A stretch of 64,000 nt of DNA, taken from the NCBI GenBank assembly GCA_027491255.1, contig JAIXWM010000008.1, forward strand, positions 113,490 to 177,489. The letters are read 5' to 3'. Source of the DNA: Rubrivivax sp. GTDB taxonomy: Bacteria; Pseudomonadota; Gammaproteobacteria; Burkholderiales; Burkholderiaceae_C. The position numbers and the translations under genes are program-made. A model generated the notes under the pieces. That model made no database searches. It had not been told where the DNA came from and worked only from the letters and a program-made list of their open reading frames with translations. This document shows positions 49,902 through 56,781 of the stretch, in pieces. Position 1 is the first letter of the stretch, and every line of letters starts with the position of its first letter.

Positions 49902-50376
49902 CGGGGTCTCCACCGGGTCGGTTCCGCACTTCAGGCCGCCCCCCGGCCGCCCCGGCGGGCGCAAGCACCGGGCTCGACGTGCCCTTGGCATGCCTGGGCA
50001 GGGCGCCCAGGTCCTGCAGCCACGGCATCGAAGACTCGCACCAGATCTGCGCGCGGGGCGGCAGCATGGCCCGCTCGGCGACACAGCCCAGCCGCAGGTT
50101 CAGCACCCGGGGCGCTTCGGCCTCGGTGGCGTAGAGCTGAGTGCCGCACTCGGCGCAGAAGGCCTGCGCCCTGCGGTTGCCGCTCTCGGCCACCTTCACG
50201 TAGTGCCGGGGCGCGCCGGACAGGCGGACGTTTTCCACCGGCGTGGGGATGACCGCCCGGAACGGCGCCCCCGAGAACTGCTGGCAGTCCGTGCAATGGC
50301 AGGCGATGACCCGGCTCGGGTCGATCAGGGCCGTGAACGAGATGGCGCCGCAATGGCAACGGCCGGGAATCTGCAT
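49861..50376 (-). CDS. GFA-family (glutathione-dependent formaldehyde-activating-like) protein
   Basis: This 171-residue protein has the zinc-binding Cys pattern of the GFA fold: GRCHCGAISF, ACHCTDCQQFSGAPF and FCAECGTQLYA. Function is usually not the named one, since many GFA members are uncharacterised. The core ends near residue 130. The last about 40 residues are low-complexity and overlap the next gene, so the stop may have shifted. An upstream in-frame ATG at 50505 exists but adds non-family sequence. Confidence 0.82.
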   Translation of the reverse strand: MQIPGRCHCGAISFTALIDPSRVIACHCTDCQQFSGAPFRAVIPTPVENVRLSGAPRHYVKVAESGNRRAQAFCAECGTQLYATEAEAPRVLNLRLGCVAERAMLPPRAQIWCESSMPWLQDLGALPRHAKGTSSPVLAPAGAAGGRPEVRNRPGGDPDDRIQQVPAQGPA

Positions 50377-50449
50377 GGGGGGGCCCTCTGGAGTGGCTGG
50401 CGCTGTGGCGCACCATCGCCGATCTTGCCAGCAACAGGGGGCGACAGTC

Positions 50450-50648
50450 GGGTGCCTGAAGACCTCGGCCCAGGTCAACCATCGCAGCCTGAACAGCGAG
50501 ATCATCGCCCGCGCTGGAAGCGCAGATCCTGCCCTGGCGGTCTGCCGCCGAGCAACTGGCGGCCATCCGGGCCACCAGAGAGCGGCTTACCCGTATCACC
50601 TTCGATCACGACGCGATCGACCGGGCCAAGCGCCAGGGACGGGCGTGA
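50450..50648 (+). pseudogene. Decayed FitA/Arc-type (ribbon-helix-helix) antitoxin
   Basis: Pieces of an antitoxin are spread over three frames: RVPEDL, then QVNHRSLNSEIIARA, then AAIRATRERLTRITFDHDAI ending GRA at a TGA. Together they look like an RHH antitoxin with at least two frameshifts. The TGA overlaps the GTG of a VapC remnant, the expected TA arrangement. Confidence 0.7.
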
Positions 50649-50844
50649 TCGACGTCGACGTCAATGTCCTGGCCTACCTGCTGATCCCGGGCAAGTTCAC
50701 CGCCTCAGCCGGCAAAGCCGCTGCCCGGCCTGTGACTGCGAGTACGTGGCCCTGGCAGAGTTTCTGGATCCGGCGCTGGGGACGGCCGACACCAAGCTCG
50801 CGAAGGCATTTCCAAGGCGCACGAGCGTGCTTTGGGCGGACTGA
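50645..50844 (+). pseudogene. VapC (PIN) toxin remnant with internal deletion
   Basis: The N-terminus VIDVDVNVLAYLLIPG is a PIN start. After about 27 codons the sequence jumps, out of frame, to DCEYVALAEFLDPALGTADT and ends LWAD at TGA 50842. The middle of the protein, about 60 residues, is missing. The C-terminal part is a near-copy of 52328-52441. Confidence 0.8.
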
Positions 50845-50869
50845 TCTGGGGGACGGGTCGGCTGCCGAG
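50734..50869. repeat. Direct repeat copy 1 (VapC 3' end)
   Basis: This 136-base segment is closely similar to 52331-52466 over its whole length (both start GACTGCGAGTACGTGG and end GGGTCGGCTGC-GAG). The two copies bracket the GNAT-DUF6506 and DUF4345 genes. Confidence 0.85.
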
Positions 50870-51061
50870 ATCGAGATCGGTCCTGTGCGGCACCGTCCAG
50901 TAGAGATCGGCGTCCTCGTGGTCGTCGGGCAGCTCGTCGACCGCGTCGCCGTGCGCCGAGCCGTAGAAGATCTGGCCGGTGGTCTTGGGCACGTAGAACG
51001 AGATCGCTTCGTCGTAGTCACGGACGACCCGAGAGACCAGGCCCAGGCGCCGATGTGGCAT
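50870..51061 (-). pseudogene. Chimeric remnant: VOC-family start joined to UPF0158-like middle
   Basis: The ATG at 51061 starts RRLGLVSRVVRDYDEAISFY, a typical glyoxalase/VOC N-terminus. It then switches to KTTGQIFYGSAHGDAVDELP and DLYWTVPHRTDLDLGS, which match the UPF0158-like gene at 52538-53043. The junction is in frame. Neither part is complete, so a functional product is unlikely. Confidence 0.7.
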
Positions 51062-51063
51062 CT

Positions 51064-51879
51064 TCAGGCGAACAGTCGAGCCATCTGCGCCTCCTCTTCG
51101 GGGGTGTAGGCAACGGCGCCGACAGGGATGGTCGAGGGCAGCTGAAGGCGCACTTCACGGGCCTGTGCCTGCGTGAAGCCGCCACACAGCTCGATGAGCT
51201 GGGTGCCGGATCGAGCCTGCTCCTGGGCAACGCGTATTGCGCAAGCCAGGTCGGCGACACCGATGATGGTTGTCGTGAAATGCTCCGACGTGAGCATGGC
51301 GCGGTGAACGTCGGGCGAATACCCGGGTGCCTTGACAATATAGGTGAAGCGCGACAAGGGCATTTTGCAATCTGTAGGCTCTGGTTGGAATGATGGTCGG
51401 GCCACGCTTCTTGCTTTGACATGGAGTTCAAGTATTTCATCCTGGTTTTCGTCGAACCTGTTGGTGGTTCGCCACCCGAGATGCCGATAGAACCCGTAGG
51501 AGCGGCTATTTGGGTCAGGCGAACAGCCAAGATACAGTCTGGCGTGACCCTGAGCGATCAGGACTTCGACAGTTTGTTCAAGAAGCGTCCTGCCAATTCC
51601 CCGATCTTCAAATTCAGGAAGCAACGCCAAGACCACGATTTCGCCTGACAACCTGTCGCCAAAGCAATAGCCAACAATTCTTCTCTCGAAGACACAAACC
51701 ACGCCAGGCAGCGAATCCGCTTTTACCTGTCCACGCCAGGATTCAAGAGTGATACCCATCGCGTTCAGGCGCGATGCAGATACTGCATTCTCTCGTGTCA
51801 TGCCACGAATCTCGATGCACTGGGCTATATCCGCGGCCGAGGCGGGTCTGAATTCAAAGGCTTTCGGCATGACACGCAT
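51064..51879 (-). CDS. GNAT acetyltransferase fused to a DUF6506-like domain
   Basis: The frame encodes 271 residues. Residues 1-160 are a GNAT acetyltransferase (VVLALLPEFEDRGIGRTLLE, YGFYRHLGWRTTNRFD). Residues about 172-271 (MPLSRFTYIVKAPGYSPDVH, TTIIGVADLACAIRVAQEQA) resemble the small DUF6506 family, normally a separate protein. The second domain begins with a Met, so it could be an in-frame fusion of two former neighbours. An ATG at 51870 is an alternative start. GC content is lower than in the core genes. Confidence 0.78.
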   Translation of the reverse strand: MRVMPKAFEFRPASAADIAQCIEIRGMTRENAVSASRLNAMGITLESWRGQVKADSLPGVVCVFERRIVGYCFGDRLSGEIVVLALLPEFEDRGIGRTLLEQTVEVLIAQGHARLYLGCSPDPNSRSYGFYRHLGWRTTNRFDENQDEILELHVKARSVARPSFQPEPTDCKMPLSRFTYIVKAPGYSPDVHRAMLTSEHFTTTIIGVADLACAIRVAQEQARSGTQLIELCGGFTQAQAREVRLQLPSTIPVGAVAYTPEEEAQMARLFA

Positions 51880-51894
51880 GTTCTCGGCGGGGCC

Positions 51895-52308
51895 TTACGT
51901 GAAGCCAGCTGGAGGCCCGGCAGCACCAGTGAGCAAGAGCAGACCGATCGTCAGTTCGAGAGCGGCGCCTGCGAGGGCTTTGGGAAAGCTGCCTTTATCC
52001 AGTACAAGAGAAGGAAACCGGAGCAAGCCAGCGCCGAGCCATGATGCGCCCGCGATCAGATAGGCGTCTGGAGACTGGATCACAAGGCAGGTCACGCCCA
52101 TGGCGAGAAAGAGACCACCGTAGGTCGCCCTGATTTCCGATACGCCGAGGCCCCCAATGGGTTCGATCGACACAAGCCTGGCCGCTCGATTCGGTGCGAG
52201 GACACCCAAGAGCCCCATCGCTGTGCAAAGCACGGCTCCGATGATTGAAAGCATGGGATGTGACAGCCAAGAGTCCAGTTCGCTCCATGTCGAGAGTGAG
52301 GAAGCCAA
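51895..52308 (-). CDS. DUF4345-like small membrane protein
   Basis: The product is up to 137 residues with about four membrane segments. SEIRATYGGLFLAMGVTCLV is the pattern of DUF4345-type proteins. The first 18 residues derive from DNA that may belong to the neighbouring repeat junction; an internal ATG at 52254 (MLSIIGAVLC) is a reasonable start. It is 15 bases upstream of the GNAT fusion gene and probably co-transcribed. Confidence 0.72.
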   Translation of the reverse strand: MASSLSTWSELDSWLSHPMLSIIGAVLCTAMGLLGVLAPNRAARLVSIEPIGGLGVSEIRATYGGLFLAMGVTCLVIQSPDAYLIAGASWLGAGLLRFPSLVLDKGSFPKALAGAALELTIGLLLLTGAAGPPAGFT

Positions 52309-52327
52309 TCATCCGGGATCCGACACC

Positions 52328-52441
52328 TACGACTGCGAGTACGTGGCCCTGGCAGAGTTTCTGGATCTGACGTTGGTGATGGCCGACGCCAAGCTCGCGA
52401 AGGCATTTCCAAGGCGCATGAGCTTGCTTGGTGCGGGCTGA
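52328..52441 (+). pseudogene. Second VapC 3'-end remnant
   Basis: Thirty-seven codons, YDCEYVALAEFLDLTLVMAD then AKLAKAFPRRMSLLGAG and TGA, are the C-terminus of a PIN toxin. The match to the remnant at 50734-50844 is close. No N-terminal part is present here. Confidence 0.8.
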
Positions 52442-52466
52442 GCTCGGGGCCGGGTCGGCTGCGGAG
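52331..52466. repeat. Direct repeat copy 2 (VapC 3' end)
   Basis: Partner of 50734-50869, equal in length (136 bases) and orientation, about 1.6 kb away. Recombination between such copies could remove or duplicate the two genes between them. Confidence 0.85.
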
Positions 52467-52537
52467 CGCGGGGCTGTCGGCCGGGGTCGCTGTCAGGCCC
52501 CTGCTTCCCGTGCCCGTGCCGGTGGCCTGGATGCCGG

Positions 52538-53043
52538 TCACGCCCCGCCGGGCGCGCCGCGCCCCTCGACGGACATGCCCTGCTCCTCGGCCCAGGCGAG
52601 CAGGGCAGCCTGCGTCGCTTCACGCTCGAACTCGCACCAGGTCTCGAGCAGACCCAGCCGCTCCAGCAGTGCCTTGAACCGGGCGTAGGCGCCCTCGCGG
52701 CCGAAGATATCGACAACGTCTTGCTGGTATTGGGGCGCGCGCTCTTCGGCGAAGCGATGTGCGAGCCGGCTGCCCAGATCGAGCTCGTTCTTGTGCGGCA
52801 CCGTCCAGTAGAGCCCCGCGTCCTCGTAGTCGTCGGGCAGTTTGTCGACCGCGTCGCCGTGCGCCGAATCGTAGAAGACCTGGCCGGTCGTCTCGGAGAT
52901 GTAGGCCGCATGCTGAAAAGGCGGCAACGAGGAGACCCACTCGAGGGCGTCCTCGAGGGCGTCATAGGGAAGGTCGGCATGGCGGCGGTTCCCTGGGAGA
53001 GGCTGTCGACGGCGACGTAGCGGATTCTCAGCGCCGCTGGCAT
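52538..53043 (-). pseudogene. UPF0158-like protein gene, probably frameshifted
   Basis: The main frame holds PYDALEDALEWVSSLPPFQH, SETTGQVFYDSAHGDAVDKL, DLGSRLAHRFAEER and FGREGAYARFKALLERLGLL, matching the UPF0158 pattern. The two best ATGs, 53043 (preceded by GGGGGGAG) and 52980 (MPTFP), are in a different frame. One added base near 52965, in TTCCCTATG, would join MPTFP to YDALEDALEWV. So either the gene lost one base or a weak upstream start in the main frame is used. Function of the family is unknown. Confidence 0.7.
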
Positions 53044-53087
53044 GGTGGTGCTCCCCCCAGGGGATGTCCCTGTGGAGCAATCTGGCC

Positions 53088-53231
53088 TCAGCTCGCAATG
53101 CGCATGGCCAGCGTGGCCGCCTCGACCTGCTCGGCGAACCTCACACCAAGACCTGCGCTGCGTTCCTCGTAGTAGATGGCCTGCGCTTGGAACTCGGCCA
53201 GTGCATCCGGATGAAAGGCGCGCGGCTTCAC
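53088..53231 (-). pseudogene. Truncated ParE/RelE-type toxin remnant
   Basis: From GTG 53231 the frame reads KPRAFHPDALAEFQAQAIYY then EERSAGLGVRFAEQVEAAT and stops after 47 residues. This is the N-terminal half of a ParE/RelE-fold toxin (usual length about 95-100). The GTG overlaps the antitoxin remnant's TGA by four bases. Confidence 0.75.
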
Positions 53232-53351
53232 CGCCCGAGTACGCGCCTGGCTCGGGAAAACGCCTGGGCTGCGGGAATGAGCTGGACCGCACCGCGTTCG
53301 ACTTCATCGATACGGCGACGTAGCTCTTCATCCCATGCCACCTCGACCTCG
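53228..53351 (-). pseudogene. PF09720-type antitoxin remnant (C-terminal part)
   Basis: The frame contains EVAWDEELRRRIDEVERGAV then QLIPAAQAF and ends at TGA 53228. It aligns with the C-terminus of the intact antitoxin at 54173-54406 (AAWDREIERRVAEIESGTVK). Its 5' end is cut off at the junction with the XRE gene. Confidence 0.75.
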
Positions 53352-53363
53352 CGTCAGCTGTTG

Positions 53364-53675
53364 TCACCTCTGCGGCACGAGCTTGACCTGGAGGTCGCAA
53401 CCCACCGCCTCGGCGTACCGCTTCAAGGTGCTCAGCGACGGAGTGTGCTTGCCCGCTGACTCCAACCGGGAAACGGCGCTCTTGGTGGTTCCCATACGTT
53501 CTGCCACAGCGTCTTGCGTCAGTCCGGCCTGGGTGCGCGCGCGCAGGAGCTGCTTGACCACTTCGTACTCCAGTTCCAGGGACTCATAAGCCTCGGTGAA
53601 CCCCTTGCGCTTGCTGGCCTTGGCCAGGAAGGCCGCGGGGTCATGCTTCAGGGGACTGTGCTTCAACTCAGGCAT
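53364..53675 (-). CDS. XRE-type (HigA-like) antitoxin
   Basis: This 103-residue protein has a Cro/C1 helix-turn-helix: ARTQAGLTQDAVAERMGTTKSAVSRLES with the SLSTLKRYAEAVG stabilising helix, typical of HigA antitoxins. It overlaps the upstream truncated HigB-like gene by eight bases, so the pair keeps toxin-antitoxin order. The antitoxin itself looks complete. Confidence 0.88.
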   Translation of the reverse strand: MPELKHSPLKHDPAAFLAKASKRKGFTEAYESLELEYEVVKQLLRARTQAGLTQDAVAERMGTTKSAVSRLESAGKHTPSLSTLKRYAEAVGCDLQVKLVPQR

Positions 53676-53877
53676 CTTGGATCTCCTTCACCCGCTTGCG
53701 GGCGACCTGCAGCTCCTTCTCGGGTGTCTGCGGGGTCTTCTTGATGAACGCGTGCACGACGACCACCCGTCTGCCGGCAAGAAAGCAGTACATGGCGCGG
53801 CCGGTACTGTCAGAGCGAATGAATGCGAAGGGTTGGGCTGCAATGATTGCCGACACCCATGCCTGGCGAGGGGTCAT
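53668..53877 (-). pseudogene. HigB-like (Gp49/RelE-fold) toxin, N-terminally truncated
   Basis: Sixty-nine residues remain: FAFIRSDSTGRAMYCFLAGR then VVVVHAFIKKTPQTPEKELQ match the C-terminal half of phage-derived Gp49/HigB toxins (normal length about 105-115). About 40 N-terminal residues are missing. The available ATG (53877) overlaps the stop of the next toxin gene by four bases, so the fragment is fused onto that operon. It is unlikely to be active. Confidence 0.75.
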
Positions 53878-54176
53878 GCGTCGCTGAGCCGCGCCCGCCA
53901 GTAGCCAGGCTTTCGCCGCGTCGGCGCGATGGCGATCACATAGATCTCGGTCTCGCCTTGCAGGTACACCAGCGAGAACTTGAACCTCCGGTCAACGACT
54001 CGGCGCGTCCTGTGCTTGTACTTCGGCCAAAACTCAGGATTCGCGGCCGCCTGTTCCTCTGCCGCGTGGACCGCTCTGTCATAGTGCTCAGCAAGCCGAG
54101 GACTGATGGCCGCGAAGTACTCGACCGCGTGCAAGAACTCTGCTCGAGCCTGCGGGTGATACCGGACGTTTCTCAC
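53874..54176 (-). CDS. RelE/ParE-type toxin
   Basis: This 100-residue RelE/ParE-fold protein has YHPQARAEFLHAVEYFAAIS and RRVVDRRFKFSLVYLQGETE, ending in a Trp/Arg-rich tail. It overlaps the antitoxin stop by four bases (ATGA) and looks complete. With the PF09720 antitoxin upstream it forms an intact type II pair. Whether the target is gyrase (ParE) or mRNA (RelE) cannot be told. Confidence 0.9.
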   Translation of the reverse strand: MRNVRYHPQARAEFLHAVEYFAAISPRLAEHYDRAVHAAEEQAAANPEFWPKYKHRTRRVVDRRFKFSLVYLQGETEIYVIAIAPTRRKPGYWRARLSDA

Positions 54177-54406
54177 CGCCGGATCAGGCGGCGAGCTTCT
54201 GCGTGAACATCTTCAGCCGGAACAAGCTTGACCGTACCGGACTCGATCTCTGCGACACGGCGCTCGATCTCGCGGTCCCAGGCAGCCTCTGCGTCGAAAT
54301 CGGCCTGTCCATGGAGCGAATCCAACAACTCCTCGGCGAGGCGCGCTCGATCTTCGGCAGACAAGGCCTTGGCTCGGGCGGACAGTTCTTCGACCAGGGT
54401 GGGCAT
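54173..54406 (-). CDS. PF09720-type addiction-module antitoxin
   Basis: The product is 77 residues with an LSAEDRARLAEELLDSLHG helical pattern and a C-terminal AAWDREIERRVAEIESG segment. It matches the small antitoxin family often named putative addiction module component. It is the first gene of a minus-strand chain of TA genes and fragments that reaches 53088. Confidence 0.88.
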   Translation of the reverse strand: MPTLVEELSARAKALSAEDRARLAEELLDSLHGQADFDAEAAWDREIERRVAEIESGTVKLVPAEDVHAEARRLIRR

Positions 54407-54604
54407 GATGACCTCCGCATACAGCGGCGACAGCTTACAGAGGTGGCGCGCAGGCTGGGCCTGTGTGACGCATGACGTTGAGCCAACCTGCCCGCGGAAG
54501 CTGGTGGCATCAGCACGGGCTGGCAGGATGGCCCAAGACTAGCACGCACGGCACTTCAGCCTGCAGACCGAGCATTCCTGCGCGCCGTGGCCCGGCGATG
54601 CACC
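54407..54604. other. Promoter side of the PF09720/RelE chain, nothing else seen
   Basis: About 200 bases separate the PF09720 antitoxin start from the BrnA gene's stop. It should hold the chain's promoter. I see no clear palindrome or gene. Confidence 0.4.
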
Positions 54605-54742
54605 TCAAGCCCCGTCCGGCGCGCGCGGAAGCGGCGCCTTGGCCAGACGCTCGGCCATTCTTGTCTGCCAGCCCGGGCCCGTGGCCTTCCAGCGGGCGAC
54701 GACCTCGGCGGGTAGGCGCAGGCTGATCATCTGCTTTGGATG
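54597..54742. repeat. Near-identical 146-base direct repeat, copy 1 (BrnA 3' part)
   Basis: This stretch and 55953-56098 are equal in length and differ at very few positions (for example CCCCGTCC versus CCCCGCCC). Both encode the end of BrnA. Confidence 0.9.
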
Positions 54743-54904
54743 GACCGACTTCGGCCGCCCCGCCTTCTTGAACACGGCGCGCGCGAACATCTCATCGGTC
54801 ATCTCGGGCAGTTCCTCGTATTCCTCGGGCTTGATGACATGCGCGTCGACGCGCCCGAGGTCAGAGCCCAAAGTACGGCGCGAAGCGGGCTTGCTCACGA
54901 TCAT
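54605..54904 (-). CDS. brnA: BrnA-type antitoxin (partner toxin broken)
   Basis: This 99-residue protein has the BrnA layout: a linker with EEYEELPEMTDEMFARAVFK, then a basic ribbon-helix-helix end KQMISLRLPAEVVARWKATG and GWQTRMAERL. It overlaps the 3' end of a BrnT fragment, the normal BrnTA order. With the toxin truncated, it would be an orphan antitoxin that may still repress other brnTA promoters. Confidence 0.85.
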   Translation of the reverse strand: MIVSKPASRRTLGSDLGRVDAHVIKPEEYEELPEMTDEMFARAVFKKAGRPKSVHPKQMISLRLPAEVVARWKATGPGWQTRMAERLAKAPLPRAPDGA

Positions 54905-55001
54905 TGGCCTTTCTCATGCTGAACACATGGCGCACCGCGCCCCTTGGGGTGTACCCGATCACCACCAGGCGCCCCCGCAGCAAACCGAAGCAGATGATCC
55001 G
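54861..55001 (-). pseudogene. BrnT toxin C-terminal remnant
   Basis: Forty-six codons, RIICFGLLRGRLVVIGYTPR then GAVRHVFSMRKANDREQA, align with residues 45-90 of the intact BrnT at 58228-58503. The N-terminal half is replaced by the repeated junction sequence at 54992-55036. Confidence 0.82.
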
Positions 55002-55002
55002 G

Positions 55003-55115
55003 CATGGAGATCATCGGTGCGACGAGGCGGGCGCCCTTGGTCTTTCAGTCATCGACAGCTCGGCCAGCTTGACCGAGCGCACCAGATACATGCGGTCGCG
55101 GGCCCGACATGGCGG
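55003..55115 (-). pseudogene. Helicase C-terminal fragment A
   Basis: The minus-strand frame [17 protein letters not shown] is the RARDRMYLV motif of superfamily 1 helicases (as in [15 protein letters not shown] at 59340-59390). Only about 30 codons remain. The GATGATC/GATCATC inverted repeat at its left edge recurs at 58903. Confidence 0.65.
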
Positions 55116-55127
55116 CGAGTATTACCA

Positions 55128-55141
55128 TACGATCTATCGTA
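55128..55141. promoter_or_regulatory. Inverted repeat upstream of vapBC
   Basis: TACGAT-CT-ATCGTA has perfect 6-base arms and ends 16 bases before the VapB ATG. It is a probable operator for the AbrB-type antitoxin. Confidence 0.6.
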
Positions 55142-55157
55142 AAACACCGGGGACCGC

Positions 55158-55397
55158 ATGCCGACCACGCTCACCATCAAGGGGCAAGTCACCATCCCCA
55201 AGCAGATCCGTGACGCACTGGGCTTGAGGCCCGGCATGCCGGTGGACTTCGCCGTCAACCAAGAGGGTGAGGTGGTGATCCACAAGGCCGAAGGTTCAGC
55301 CAAGCGCAAGCCTGACCGGTTCGAGGCCGCCCGTGGCCAAGCCGATGTGAAGTGGCGTACCCAAGACCTGATGGCCTTGCTCCGAGGCGAGGCCTGA
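55158..55397 (+). CDS. vapB: VapB antitoxin (AbrB fold)
   Basis: This 79-residue protein has the AbrB swapped-hairpin pattern TLTIKGQVTIPKQIRDALGL followed by RPGMPVDFAVNQEGEVVI and a basic/acidic tail that should bind VapC. Its TGA overlaps the VapC ATG (TGATG). A perfect inverted repeat precedes it. Confidence 0.9.
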   Translation: MPTTLTIKGQVTIPKQIRDALGLRPGMPVDFAVNQEGEVVIHKAEGSAKRKPDRFEAARGQADVKWRTQDLMALLRGEA

Positions 55398-55795
55398 TGC
55401 TGGTCGACACCAACGTTCTGGTCGATGTCCTGGAAAACGACCCCGATTGGGTCGACTGGTCCGTGGCACAACTGCAAGCGCAGTCCAAGGTGCACCGGCT
55501 GGTCATCAACCCGATCATCTACTCCGAGCTGTCGCTGACGTTTTCTACCGTCGAAGCACTGGACCATGTGCTCGATGGCATGGAACTCCAGATGCTGGAG
55601 ATACCCAAGCCTGCCTTGTTCCTGGCCGGAAAAGCCTTTGTGCAATACCGTCGCAGTGGTGGTGTGAGAAACAATGTGCTTGGGGATTTTTTCATTGGCG
55701 CCCACGCTGCTGTCAGCGGGCTGCCGGTATTGACCCGGGATACTCGGCGATACAGGAATTATTTTCCGAGCATCAGATTGGTGACTCCGGAGTGA
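55397..55795 (+). CDS. vapC: VapC toxin (PIN ribonuclease)
   Basis: The product is 132 residues from the overlapping ATG. PIN acidic residues are in MLVDTNVLVDVLENDP, NPIIYSELSLTF, GDFFIGAHAAVSGLPVLTRD and the Tyr/Phe-rich end. All four expected acidic positions appear present, so the toxin should be active. VapC enzymes cut tRNA or rRNA. Confidence 0.92.
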   Translation: MLVDTNVLVDVLENDPDWVDWSVAQLQAQSKVHRLVINPIIYSELSLTFSTVEALDHVLDGMELQMLEIPKPALFLAGKAFVQYRRSGGVRNNVLGDFFIGAHAAVSGLPVLTRDTRRYRNYFPSIRLVTPE

Positions 55796-55805
55796 AAGAA
55801 AAAGA

Positions 55806-55952
55806 ATATGCAGTGCGACGAGGCGCGCGCCCCTGGTCACTCAGACGACGACAGCAAGGGGAACGCCGCGTCACGGGCCGCTCCCCCTTCCGTGGCAGCC
55901 ACCATGCGCAGCTGTCAGTTCCGGCTCTCCACCAGCAGCGGCGTGCGTTCCT
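55806..55952 (-). pseudogene. Helicase/nuclease tail fragment B
   Basis: The minus frame ERTPLLVESRN, a stop, then QLRMVAATEGGAARD matches the tail of the helicase/nuclease copies at 57106 and 58952 ([16 protein letters not shown]). The Trp codon is replaced by a stop. It joins the BrnA fragment at 55953 directly. Confidence 0.7.
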
Positions 55953-56098
55953 GATGCACCTCAAGCCCCGCCCGGCGCGCGCGGAAGCGGCGCCTTGGCC
56001 AGACGCTCGGCCATTCTTGTCTGCCAGCCCGGGCCCGTGGCCTTCCAGCGGGCGACGACCTCGGCGGGCAGGCGCAGGCTGATCATCTGCTTTGGATG
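55953..56098 (-). pseudogene. BrnA C-terminal remnant (146-base repeat, copy 2)
   Basis: The frame PKQMISLRLPAEVVARWKAT then GPGWQTRMAERLAKAPLPRA is the end of BrnA, almost the same DNA as 54597-54742. It abuts the 3' end of the next XRE gene, with 16 bases shared. Confidence 0.88.
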
Positions 56099-56436
56099 CC
56101 GGCCACCGCCAGAAGCGCCTTCGGGTTGGTACGCGCAATCGTCAGCAAGGTGCGCGCGGCACCACTGGGTTGCTTGCGGCCCTGCTCCCACCCCTGTAGC
56201 GTGCGAACCGACACGCCCAGCAGCGCTGCGAAGGGGCTCTGGGACAAGCCCGTCTTCTCGCGTGCCTCGGTGGCCGGGCTGTGAACCACCCGCACCTGGC
56301 CCGCCTTCATTTCGCGGATGGACTGCAGGAGTTCAGCGCCAAGGTCGCGGTTGGCCTCGAACAGGGCAAGCTCCTTGGGGGGCAATGGCTTGGTCTTCGA
56401 GGGCACGACGTATCTCCTTGAGCACGGCACCGGCAA
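56083..56436 (-). CDS. NadS/HigA-like XRE regulator or antitoxin
   Basis: This protein of up to 117 residues has LLQSIREMKAGQVRVVHSPA and a helix-turn-helix TGLSQSPFAALLGVSVRTLQ then GWEQGRKQPSGAARTLL, the pattern of NadS-type antitoxins that follow a RelE toxin. A GTG at 56406 (MPSKTKPLPPKE) may be the true start. Its own toxin is not upstream, where a HigA gene lies instead. The last few residues come from the junction with the BrnA fragment. Confidence 0.82.
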   Translation of the reverse strand: MPVPCSRRYVVPSKTKPLPPKELALFEANRDLGAELLQSIREMKAGQVRVVHSPATEAREKTGLSQSPFAALLGVSVRTLQGWEQGRKQPSGAARTLLTIARTNPKALLAVAGIQSR

Positions 56437-56460
56437 GGTTGCCGCTCGGGCACCACACCG

Positions 56461-56775
56461 CTACGCGGCCTGCGCGTGGAGCCTCACGCCGAGGGCACGC
56501 GCAACCTTGAGCACCGTGGCGAAGCTCGGGTTGCCTTCGGCGCTCAGGGCCCTGTACAGGCTCTCTCGGCTGAGACCCGCGTCCCTCGCCACTTGGCTCA
56601 TGCCCTTGGCCCGGGCGATGTCGCCCAGCGCCTTGGCAATGCCAGACGCATCGTCGGGCGCCTCCTCCAGCCAGGCATCGAGGTAGGCGGCCATTTCCTC
56701 GGGCGTGCGCAGATGCTCTGCCACGTCGTAGGGTGTGGTCCGTGTCATGGACGCTTTGCTCGGCGCACGGGGCAT
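56461..56775 (-). CDS. higA: HigA-type antitoxin
   Basis: This 104-residue protein belongs to the group named probable addiction module antidote. MAAYLDAWLEEAPDDASGIA and SQVARDAGLSRESLYRALSA with NPSFATVLKVARALGV are characteristic. It follows the HigB-type toxin gene by six bases, in the toxin-first HigBA order. Confidence 0.9.
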   Translation of the reverse strand: MPRAPSKASMTRTTPYDVAEHLRTPEEMAAYLDAWLEEAPDDASGIAKALGDIARAKGMSQVARDAGLSRESLYRALSAEGNPSFATVLKVARALGVRLHAQAA

Positions 56776-56781
56776 GGCGCG

